Positions 34,401 to 46,400 of a stretch of 64,000 nt of DNA are shown here, piece after piece. The translations under genes and the position numbers were made by a program. Under the pieces are notes generated by a model. That model made no database searches, was not told the DNA's origin, and was given only the letters and a program-made list of their open reading frames with translations. This DNA is from Phaeosaccion multiseriatum (lineage: Eukaryota > Ochrophyta, other classes), in contig OZ218950.1 in assembly GCA_965112735.1 (NCBI GenBank), positions 1,364,001 through 1,428,000 on the forward strand. The letters run 5' to 3'. Each line of letters starts with the position of its first letter. Position 1 is the first letter of the stretch.

Positions 34401-37400
34401 CCAAGGACCTACTTGGGGAGGGTGCCGAAGAGCTGGACGCGAACACGCCTTTGATGGAAGCAGGTCTTGACTCTTTGTCAACAGTGGAGCTGCGCGGCCG
34501 TCTACAGGCTCGCTTCGGGGTTGTAGCTACCACTGACGTGCTCTTCGCGCATCCCACGGTAGCGGCGCTGGCAGTGTGGATCGAAGCGGAGGTGCTTGGC
34601 GAGGTAGAGGAACCCTCTACCAGTCGCTCTGTGGCGATCGCTGCTGAAGCGTACCGCACTGACTCAAGGGCGCCGCTGGCCGTCGTCGGGATTGCCTGTC
34701 GCTTCCCTGGAGGGGTGAACAACCCCGAGGACTTCTGGGCTATGCTCTGTGCAGGGACAGACTGTATTGGAGCCAGTCCTGTTGGTCGCTGGGCCGATGA
34801 GGGTCAGAAGCAGTGGCAAGGGGGCTTCATTGATGGAGTAGAGGCTTTTGACAACACCTTCTTCGGCATCTCTGCGGCCGAGGCGGGTGCCATGGACCCT
34901 CATCAGCGCGTCATGCTGGAGGTGGGGTACGAGGCTCTGCACAGGGCGGGATACCGCAAGGATACACTACATGGCAGCAACACCGGTGTGTTCGTGGGTA
35001 TGTCCGGCAGCGAGTGGGGCTCAGTGGTAGACGATGCGAACAAGGGTGCGTACTCCGTCATGGGCATGTCCAATGCGAGTCCGGCAAATCGGATGTCTTA
35101 CGTGCTGGGCCTCGGAGGGCCGAGCATGAGTGTCGACACGGCGTGCTCGTCGTCTTTGGTGGCACTGGAGGGGGCCTGCAGCAGCTTGAGGCTGGGGAAG
35201 TGTGACGTCGCCTTGGTGGGAGGCGTCAACTTGCTGCTGGGTATACAGACGTTCGAGACCCTCGCTGAAGGGGGTTTCCTGAGTCTTGACTGGTAAGTGT
35301 GTGTTTCTTTTGTGTGGGTGGTAGCTTGTTCTTGGGGCCGCGATGAGAGCCATATCAAAAGGCCCAAGCTGTCTGAAAGGCCCCTGTTGCTGCTGATGGA
35401 TTTCCTCTTGTCTGTTCTTCACTTTTGCAAACCCTCAATTCCTCATGGTCAGGCGCTGCAAGACGTTCGACGCTGCGGCCAACGGTTATGTTCGAGGTGA
35501 GGGCTGCGGCGCCGTGGTACTGAAGCGACTGGATGATGCACAGGCCACTGGCGACCACATCCTCGCAGTCGTCAATGGCTGCGCTGCGAACCACAACGGA
35601 AGGAGTTTGCGCTACACTGCCCCGAGCCCTACTGCTCAGCAGCGTCTGATGGAGCAGGCACTGGCGGAGGCCGGCTTGAGCGGTCTGGAGGTTGATTACG
35701 TGGAGGCACACGGCACCGGGACTTCTCTCGGCGACCCCATCGAGATGAGTGCTTTGAGGGCCGTGTATGGCCAAGGCCGCGAGGAAGCTCGGCCCCTGGT
35801 GGTTGGGGCGGTGAAGACCAATATCGGGCATCTAGAGGGTGCGTCCGGAATCGCTGGCCTCATCAAGGCTCTGCTGGTCCTTCAGCATGGATCTGCTCCC
35901 CCCAATCTCCACATGAGGAAGCTCAACCCGGAGCTTCGTTTGGATGGCTTTCCAGTGACTTTGCCGTCTGCCATCGTGCCACTAAGTGCCAGGGACGGGG
36001 AGAGGCGCACTGCTGCTGTCAGCTCCTTCGGCGCGGGAGGAGCCAACGCCCATGCGGTGCTCAGCAGTTTCAGACCGACGATGGTAGAGGAGAGCGAGAG
36101 CGAAGCCTTGCTGCAGCTGGATGGACAGCAAGGCAAGAAGAGTTCGCCGGTGACGTTCTTGTTCACAGGACAGGGTTCCCAGTACGTGGGCATGGGCAGG
36201 GAGCTGTACGAGAAGGAGGGTGTGTTCCGCGAGTGCGTGCAGCGGTGCAGTAGGCTGCTCATGGAGCGGGACTGGCTGGACAAGTCTGTGGTGGAGCTCA
36301 TGTACCCTGCCGCCGCTGAGGATGGGAAGGAGGAGGAGGAGACTGTACAAGCGATGCTCAAGGAGACACGCTACTGCCAGCCGTGCCTGTTTGTGCTGGA
36401 ATACGCCCTGTGTGAGCTGTGGAAGTCGGAGGGCGTGGAGCCTTCCATGGTGATGGGCCACAGCCTGGGCGAGGTAGTGGCGGCGTGCGTGGCCGGCGTT
36501 ATGTCGCTGGAGGACGGGCTGATGCTGTCCGCCAAGCGAGGAGCCGCCATGCAGGCCTGCCCCGAGGGCGAGGGAGTGATGTTCGCAGTGAGGGCAGGCA
36601 AGGAGGCGACCTTGGCAGGCATCGTGGCTGCTAGGCTGGCAGGCGAAGTGGTGCTGGCGTCGTCGAACGGACCGAGCGCGAGCGTGATCTCTGGAGCGCG
36701 CAGTGCTGTGGACAAGGTGGTGGAGAAGCTCACGGCAGATGGGGTGGGCTGCAAGGCCCTGGAGGTGTCGCACGCCTTCCACTCTCCTCTGATGGAGCCC
36801 GCTGTACGTGCGCTGGAGGAGGTTCTGAGGCAGGTGTCATTCAGCACCCCACGCATTCCCCTGGTGTCCAACGTGACGGGTGAGGTGGTGAGAGGGGAGG
36901 AGGTGACGCAGGCGACGTATTGGGTGCAACACATGCTATCGCCGGTGCTGTTCGCAGAATGCATCCACACGGTGGTGGAGCACTGGATGGGAGGCGGGAG
37001 GGGGGCTGACCTGAGCATCGTTGAGGTGGGTCCCAACCCTGTGCTGAGCAGTATGGGGGCCAAGTGCGAGCGTCGCGAGGGCCTGGCGTGGATCTCTTCC
37101 CTCACGCGCGGGAAGAGCTCTGAGGATTCTTTTGGAGCGGCTCTGAGCACAGTACAGCAGCAAAAGTGTAAGGAGCGCATCCTATTCCCAACGCGCAAGG
37201 CCTTTCCTTGGTACACAGCGCGAGCTACAGCAGCACCTCAGACGTGGAGTGAAGCGGAGCAGGGCCCGCTCTATGTTGTTGAGTGGGAGGCGGTGGAGGT
37301 GCCCGAGGCTTCGCAGCAGGCGTCGCTGACCGGCAGCCTTCCGTGGCTCGTCGTGATTCCCGAGGCAGCCGAAGGGCAGCACGCATCGAGCAACCACAGA

Positions 37401-40400
37401 GCGTTGGAAGCTATTCGAAGCACGGCGACAGCAATTGGTGTAGAGGTGCACATGGTGGAGGCGGTCGGCTCGGACACGCAGCCACGTGGGGCCCATCTCT
37501 TCTACGTGGTGTCAGGGACGTGCGCTCCTACCGACGGGGCAATCCACTTTGTGCAAACTGTACAGAGCTTAGACGGGGACGAGGCAGTGATGCCCGTCAC
37601 TGTGGTCACAACGGGAGTGTACAGCGGTGCTGGTTGGCAGGACAGCTGGGTGGTGGGGCTGGTGAGAAGCATACGCCTGGAGCGGGGCGACCTCTCCGTG
37701 AACCACGTGGACCTTGAGTGTGCCATGTCTCCACAGTCTGAGGATGCTCGACCTAGAGTAGAGGAGATGGAAGCCCAAACTGTCTCCCAGGCGGTGACGC
37801 TGGCTACAGAAGCTCACGACGGAGCGCGAGGCATGGACCTGCTGGTTCGAGGGTGTGGGATCCTCGCTCCGAGGCTGGTGCCCAGCCCACTCCATCTGAC
37901 GCCGGCAGGAGTCGATCGCTTCACGTACAGAGAGGATGGGACCTACCTGATCAGCGGTGGGCTGGGTGGGCTGGGTCTGGCGACGGCGAATCACTTGGTC
38001 TCCCAGGGTGCTCGACACCTGCTCCTCCTTTCTCGAAGCGGCCGGGCGACAGAGGAAGCTTCAGAGCTGTGGCAGGCCCTGCAGAGCATGGAGAGTGTCA
38101 CCGCTGTGGCCGTGGCCTGCGATGTGTCCGATATGGGCCAGCTTCGAGATGCTGTAGCAACGGCCTTGGTGGGGCTACCTCATGTTCGGGGTGTGATTCA
38201 CGCAGCGGGGGTGACTGGCGCAAAGGGAATGTTGTCGGGCGAGAAGGAAGAGAACGTGCGAAATGTCTTTGCCGCCAAGATACAGGGAGGTTGGAATCTC
38301 CACGCGCTGTGCCTCGAGTGGGCGGCGAGCGGCAGGGAGGAGATCGACTTCTTCGCCTCGTACTCATCGACCTCCGCTTTGCTTGGCTTGTCCAATCAGA
38401 GCGCCTATGCCGGGGCAAACGCTGCTTTGGACGGGCTGATGCGGTACCGCCGACGCCAGCTTGGCCTTCCTGCTTCCAACATTCAGTGGGGCCCATGGGG
38501 CGACGTGGGTATGGCGGTGCGGCTTGAAATGGTGTCCAAAGCTGCGGAGATGACCGGAGTGGGCCTGATCTCATCGGCGCTAGGTATGAAGGCTCTGGAT
38601 GCCGTCCTTGCAAGTCAAGCGCAAGCCAACGTGCAGGAGGTGGCCGTCATGCCGGCCATGAGGTGGGGCAGATTTCGAGCGAGCTTGGACCCGGTGCACA
38701 GCGATTTCCTCGGGCAATTGACAGACCGCGGAGAAAATGATGAGGCGTCAAGAGGGTACAGCGTCAACGCCGAGGTGCGGGAGGCGCTCCTGCTCTTGCC
38801 GGAGTCAGCACGGCGGGAGAGGATCGAGCAGGTCCTGACGGACATGGTGGTGGAGTGCGTTGGCGAGGACTTCACCTTGGCAGCAACGATGCCCTTGATG
38901 GAAGCCGGACTCGATTCGATGGCGTCCGTGGAGTTTCGCAAGCGAATCGAGGCCTGGTGTGGTGTCCCCGTGTCGAATGGCGCCTTCTTCTCGTATCCAT
39001 CGGTGTCTGCAATGGCCGCGTGGCTCGAGGCCCAGATTCTCGAGGTGCTGGATGATGCAGAGGGGGGTAAAGAGGTGCTGACAGGACAGCACTTGTCCTC
39101 GGACTCTCGAGCCCCCATCGCTGTAGTGAGTATGGCGTGTCGCCTCCCCGGCGGAGCCAATAGCCCGGAGCAGTTCTGGTCAATGATGTGCGAGGGCAGA
39201 GACTGTATTACGGCAGCGCCACACGACAGGTGGGAGAGTAAGACGGGCGAGCTGCAGCTACAGGGAGGGTTCATCGAGGGCGTGGAGATGTTCGACAATG
39301 CCTTCTTTGGCATCAGTGCTTCCGAGGCAGAGGCAATGGACCCCAATCAGCGCCTCATGCTGGAGGTGGCCTTCGAGGCCCTCCATCACGCGGGCCACAG
39401 CAAGAGCAGCCTGCGGGGCAGCAACACCGGCGTGTTCGTGGGCTTGTCGGACACGGACTGGGGCTTCGTGGCAGGAGATGCCGCTGCTCAGAGCGCCTAC
39501 GGCGGAATGGGCCTGACGGCTTCGAACATTGCTAATCGCGTATCCTACACTCTGGGTCTCTGCGGCCCCAGCGCGTTGCTGCAGACAGCATGCTCGTCGT
39601 CCCTGGTGGCTCTGGACGCTGCTTGCAGCAACCTCCGCCTGGGCAAGTGCGACTCGGCGGTGGTCGGTGGCGTGAACCTGCTGCTCGGGAAGAGCACCTT
39701 TCAGTCATTGTTTGCGGGGACCTTCCTCTCCCCCGACTGGTAAGTGGCACCGACCGCTCTGGTCTGAGTGCTCTGATTCATTTTTCCCTTTTCTGCTCCG
39801 TGCAGCTCATTCTTGGGCGTCTTCTCTACAGTTAAACAAGACCTTCCGTTGCACCCCACTCACACCCCACCAACCTTTCTCTTCCTCGTGACAGGCGCTG
39901 CAAGACGTTTGACTCATCGGCAAATGGTTACGTCAGAGGCGAAGGATGTGGTGCCATTGTGCTGAAGCGCTTTGATGATGCTATGGCCAGCGGGGACGCT
40001 GTGCTAGCGGTGATCGAGGGCTGTGCTGTCAACCACAATGGGGCCAGCGCTCGTCTGACGGCACCCAGTCCTCTTGCTCAGCAGCAGCTCCTGTCTGCCG
40101 CTCTGACAGAGGCGGGAAGGGACGCCGCAGAGGTGACCTTCGTGGAGGCGCACGGCACGGGAACGGCGCTGGGAGACCCCATCGAGATGAGCGCCCTGAA
40201 GGCAGTGTACTGCGGACCGGACCGCAGCGAGGCAAATGCCTTGGTGGTAGGTGCGCTGAAGGCCAACATCGGCCATCTGGAGGGTGCCGCAGGTATTGCA
40301 GGCCTCATCAAGACCGTACTGGTGCTGCAGCACCGCGTCGCCCCTCCGAACCTGCATTTGAAGGATATCAACCCCGAGCTGGAGCTCGCCGGCGTCCCTG

Positions 40401-43400
40401 TGACGTTGCCTGTGACCATGGAGCCTGTGGGTCAAGGCGGGTGGACAGGAGCGCTCGTTGCTGCCGTGAGCTCTTTCGGTGCCGGCGGAACCAATGCTCA
40501 CGCCGTGCTATCCGGTCCCAGAGCTGGAAGTACGGCCGCGCATGCCGACAGAGAGGGCGTCAGTCTCAACGATGCTCTTCAGAAGGACAGCGAGTCAGAG
40601 CGTGGCGCATTGTACCCCACACGCCAAGCATTTCGTTGGTTCAGGCCTCCACTTGCATTCATGCCCAGTGGCGAGGTGGTCCAAGAGGGAGACGGAATGC
40701 GGCTCTCTTGCCCCTTCTCGCCTCACATCAAGGACCTTCTCAAGGACCACGCAGTCAACAATGTGGTGATCATTCCAGGGGTGACGTACATTGAAGTGGG
40801 TGTTGTCACTGCTCTAGGAGGAAGACAGGTCGGGGCGGAGCAGCAAGTCGTCCTGCAAGGAGCCAACTTTGTGGCTCCATTGGAGATTGAGGGTTTCCAG
40901 CACACGGGCACGGACCAGGCGCAGAGCCGCAATACTATTGTCTGTGACGGCTTGAGTGCTCTATACGCGAGCGATGGAAGCATGCAGTTTTTCGGAGGCA
41001 TTGAGGGTGACAAGGGAGCGACCGCGAGGATGGACCACGTGTCTGTCATGGAGCGAACCGAGACGCGTGACATGCTGGATATAGAGGGAATCAAGGGGCG
41101 GGTAGGGACTGTGGACTTGGTCCATGGCCTGTACAAGGCAATGGCGGATGCCAACTTCAACTATGGCCCTCGCTTTGAGCGGAATTTACAGATGTTCGCC
41201 AATGCCGGAGAGGTGCTATCGGTCGTGCGTGCTCTCGACTCGGACCTGTGCGAGCCTTGGGAGGTAACGGGCTTTGCTATGCACCCTGCGGTGCTCGACA
41301 ATGCGACTCACTCACTTTTGCACGCAATCCCACGCCAGTTGCTGAGAGCGAGGGATGGAGCTCCATTCCTGCCTGTTGGCTTTGACGAGGTGATCGTTTC
41401 TGCCCCCATAACGGGAGAGACAGTTTGGGTGCACGCGACGCTCGGTGAAGTGGAGCCCGGGGGCAACAGCATCAAGTTTGATATCAAGATTGCCGACTTT
41501 GATAGCAAGCAGATTCTTATGGAGATGCGTGGGTTCCGGGCTCAGCGGGCGAGAGGCTTTGCGCGCCCCAATCCGCTTCGTCGGGCGATGTACACGCTGG
41601 AATGGCAGACCACTGAGTCGTCTACACAAGACGAGGGCCCTGGAAGTGATACTGACCCTGCTGAGGCTGCGGCGCGTCAAAAGTGGCTCGTGGTTATTCC
41701 ACAGGACGAGAGGGGGGGAGAGACTGCAATTATTGCTGCAGTGCGGCGCTGTGCTCCGGAGAACGTGGACGTACACACTCGATATGGGCGGATGGACGCC
41801 TCCGGGGATGATGGCAATCTTCTTCTCGGAGAGGACGAGTGGGATCGCGTCTTGTACGTGCTGATACCCGGAGCTGGCGAAGAAGACGCAGAAGGAAGCC
41901 GCCAAGCACGAGCGGCCTACGCCCTCATGGCTCTGCTCAGGAGCCTGTGCACTGCATCAAGGGTACCGCTGACGGTTTTGACGAGAGGCGTCCAAAGTGG
42001 CGAGGACTGGCGTCACAGCTGGGTGACTGGGCTGGTGCGGACTGCGAGGGTGGAGCACCCCTCCCTGCAGATTAGCGTGGTGGACCTGAGCGACAAGAAG
42101 GTCCAAGACAGCGAGCTTGCCTTAGGCTTGGCCTTCCCTACTGCCACAGAAGATGTGTGGGTACACGATGAGCAGTGCTGGGCTCCTCAGCTTGCACGTC
42201 AGCCCCTGCAGCTTCCCTTCGCGCTTGACTTGAAGGCAAGAGGCAGCATTGCCAACGCTTTCGCCCTTCGTGATGATGTGAGCAATGGCAAACATCAGCC
42301 CCTTGATGACCGCTCCGTGGAGGTGGCCGTAAGGGCTGTTGGCCTTAACTTCCGGGACGTGCTGAATGTGCTGGACATGTACCCTGGCGATCCTGGAGAT
42401 CCTTGCTCCGAGTTCGCCGGAGAGGTGCTCAGTGTGGGAGGAAGCTCGCGCTTCCGTGTCGGCGACGCAGTGTTTGGCTTTGCGGATGCGGGATGCTTGC
42501 GCACTCATTCGACGACGAGTGACGCATGCCTGGCCTTGATGCCGGCGGTGCTGAGCTTCGAGCAGGCCGCTGCTCTTCCCACCGTGTGCTTGACGGTAGC
42601 GAAAGCCTTCCACGACCTCAAGGCTGGAGAGAAGGTGTTGATTCATGCCGCATCGGGCGGTGTGGGCCTTGCCGCCGTGCAGTATGCTCAGCGGGTCGGC
42701 GCAGAGGTGTACGCCACTGCCGGTGCTGCTGTGAAGCATGACTTCCTCCGGAGCTTGGGAGTGGAGCACATTGCGTCATCGAGAGACGCAGAGGCGTTCA
42801 AGCAGTCCATGGGTGAGATGAAGGTGGATGTGGTGCTCAACTCTCTGAGTGAAGACTACATTCCCTTCTCGCTTGCCATGCTAAGCGAGGGTGGTAGATT
42901 CGTCGAGATTGGCAAGCGAGGTGTATGGAGTCATGAGCAGATGCGCACCACCCGGTCCGATGTGAGGTACAACCTCGTCGCTGTGGACGCCATTATCGAG
43001 GTCGACTTTTCGGCGGGTGAGCCGGGCTGGATAAGCGACGAGCTGCAGCATCTGGCTGAAGACTGCATGTCTGGCAATGTGAAGCCCTTTCCGACCATAC
43101 CCTTTGACATGAGGGAGGATACTCAGAAGGCCATGGCACTCATGAGCCAAGCGAAGCACATCGGCAAGGTGGTGCTGACCAACCCCTCGTACGGTGTGCC
43201 AGTGGTGTCCGATGGCACGTACGTCATCAGTGGCGGTCTGGGGGCTCTCGGCCTCGTGACGGCCCAGCACCTCGCGTCGAGGGGCGCTCGTCACTTGGTG
43301 CTGCTGTCGAGGAGTGGGAAGGTCGCTGAGAGCATGACAGAACAGTGGCAGCAGCTTCGGAACACGGTGGAGCTGATCCATACTCCTTCTTGTGATGTTG

Positions 43401-46400
43401 CTGACGCTGAGGCACTTCGGACTTGCCTGGGGGGCGTGCTGCCCCTGCTGCCCCCAGTGCGCGGCGTGGTGCATGCTGCCGGGGTGCTGGATGATAAGCT
43501 GCTGGGAGAGCAAACGCCGGAGAGCGTGACGAACGTGTTCCGACCGAAGGTGCAGGGGGCGATAAACTTGCACGAGCTTTCGTTGGCTTGGGCGAAGGAG
43601 GAGGAGCGCGCTCCTGGCCTTGACTTCTTCTTTTGCTTCACATCCATGGCCGGAGTACTGGGTAACGCTGGACAGGCCAACTACGCTGCGGCGAACACGG
43701 CTGTGGACGGGCTGATGCGGCACAGGCGACACCTCGGGCTCGCAGGGACGTCATTGCAGTGGGGGCCGTGGGCTGACGTTGGTATGGCCGCCCAGCTCGA
43801 TATCGTTCAAAAGCAGTTGGAGCTGGCGGGTGTGGGTACGGTGTCAGCTGAGCTGGGCATGGCTGCCTTCGATGCGGCTGCGATGCCGTCAGCGTATTTG
43901 GGCGATGTTGCCGTTCTGCCTGGGATGGACTGGGCCAAGTTTGCAGAGAGCATGGGTGCGTCCCGCGGCTCGTTCCTTCTGTCAGGGCTTGTCGCAACAG
44001 CAGCGGGCGCGTCGAGCAACACCGAACTCAACAATGAAGTGCGCGAGGCGCTCTTGAGACTGCCCCCTGGCGAGCGACAGCAATCAGTGCGAATGGCGGT
44101 GCATGATATCGCCAAGGACCTCCTTGGGGAGGGTGCCGAAGAGCTGGACGCGAACAGTCCTTTGATGGAAGCAGGTCTTGACTCTTTGTCAACAGTGGAG
44201 CTGCGCGGCCGTCTACAGGCTCGCTTCGGGGCTGTAGTGACCAGTGACGTGCTCTTCGCGTATCCCACGGTAGCGGCGCTGGCAGTATGGATCGAAGCGG
44301 AGGTGCTTGGCGAGGTAGAGGAACCCGATGGCAGTCGCTCTGCGGCGATCGCTGCTGAATCGCACCGCACTGACTCAAGGGCGCCGCTGGCCGTCGTCGG
44401 GATCGCCTGTCGCTTCCCTGGAGGGGTTAAGAACCCCGAGGACTTCTGGGCTATGCTCTGTGCAGGGACAGACTGTATTGGAGCCAGCCCTGTTGGTCGC
44501 TGGGCCGATGAGGGTCAGAAGCAGTGGCAAGGGGGCTTCATTGATGGAGTGGAGGCTTTTGACAACACCTTCTTCGGCATTTCTGCGGCCGAGGCAGGTG
44601 CCATGGACCCTCATCAGCGCGTCATGCTGGAGGTGGGGTACGAGGCGCTGCACAGGGCGGGATACCGCAAGGACACACTACATGGCAGCAACACCGGTGT
44701 GTTCGTGGGTATGTCCGGCAGCGAGTGGGGCTCAGTGGTAGACGATGCGAACAAGGGTGCGTACTCCGTCATGGGCATGTCCAATGCGAGTCCGGCAAAT
44801 CGGATGTCTTACGTGCTGGGCCTCGGAGGGCCGAGCATGAGTGTCGACACGGCGTGCTCGTCGTCTTTGGTGGCACTGGAGGGGGCCTGCAGCAGCTTGC
44901 GGCTTGGGAAGTGTGACGTCGCCTTGGTGGGAGGCGTCAACTTGCTGCTGGGTATACAGACGTTCGAGACCCTCGCTGAAGGGGGTTTCCTGAGTCTTGA
45001 CTGGTAAGTGTGTGTTTCTTTTGTGTGGATGGTAGCTTGTTCTTGGGGCCGCGATGAGACCCAGATCAAAAGGCCCAAGCTGTCTGAAAGGCCCCTGTTG
45101 CTGATGTGATTACCTCTTCTCTGTTCTTCACTTTTGCAAACCCTCAATTCCTCATGGTCAGGCGCTGCAAGACGTTCGACGCTGCGGCCAACGGTTACGT
45201 CCGAGGTGAGGGCTGCGGCGCCGTGGTACTGAAGCGACTGGATGATGCACAGGCCACTGGCGACCACATCCTCGCAGTCGTCAATGGCTGCGCTGCGAAC
45301 CACAACGGGAGAAGTTTGCGCTACACTGCCCCGAGCCCTTCTGCTCAGCAGCGTCTGATGGAGCAGGCACTGGCGGAGGCCGGCTTGAGCGGTCTGGAGG
45401 TTGATTACGTGGAGGCACACGGCACCGGGACTTCTCTCGGCGACCCCATCGAGATGAGTGCTTTGAGGGCCGTGTATGGCCATGGCCGCGAGGAAGCTCG
45501 GCCCCTTTTGGTTGGGGCGGTGAAGACCAATATCGGGCATCTAGAGGGTGCGTCCGGAATCGCTGGCCTCATCAAAGCTCTGCTGGTCCTTCAGCATGGA
45601 TCTGCTCCGCCAAATCTCCACATGAGGAAGCTCAATCCGGAGCTTCGTTTGGATGGCTTTCCGGTGACTTTGCCGTCTACGATGGTGCCACTAAGTGCCA
45701 GGGACGGGGAGAGGCGCACGGCTGCTGTCAGCTCCTTCGGCGCGGGAGGAGCCAACGTCCACGCGGTGCTCAGCAGTTTCAGACCGACGATGGTAGAGGA
45801 GAGCGAGAGCGAAGCCTTGCTGCAGCTGGATGGACAGCAAGGCAAGAAGAGTTCACCGGTGACGTTTTTGTTCACAGGACAGGGCTCGCAGTACGTGGGC
45901 ATGGGCAGGGAGCTGTACGAGAAGGAGGGCGTGTTCCGAGAGTGCGTGCAGCGGTGCAGCAGGCTGCTCATGGAGCGGGCCTGGCTGGATAAGTCTGTGG
46001 TGGAGCTCATGTACCCTACTGCTGAGGGAGAGGAAAGTGCACAAGCGATGCTGAAGGAGACACGCTACTGCCAGCCGTGCCTGTTTGTGCTGGAGTACGC
46101 CCTGTGTGAGCTGTGGAAGTCGGAGGGCGTGGAGCCTTCCATGGTGATGGGCCACAGCCTGGGCGAGGCAGTGGCGGCGTGCGTGGCCGGCGTCATGTCG
46201 CTGGAGGACGGGCTGATGCTGTCCGCCAAGAGAGGAGCCGCCATGCAGGCCTGCCCCGAGGGCGAGGGGGTGATGTTCGCAGTGAGGGCAGGCCGCGTGG
46301 CTACGTTGGCAGGCATCGTGGCTGCTAGGCTGGCAGGCGAAGTGGTGCTGGCGTCGTCGAATGGACCGAGCGCGAGCGTGATCTCTGGAGCGCGCAGTGC

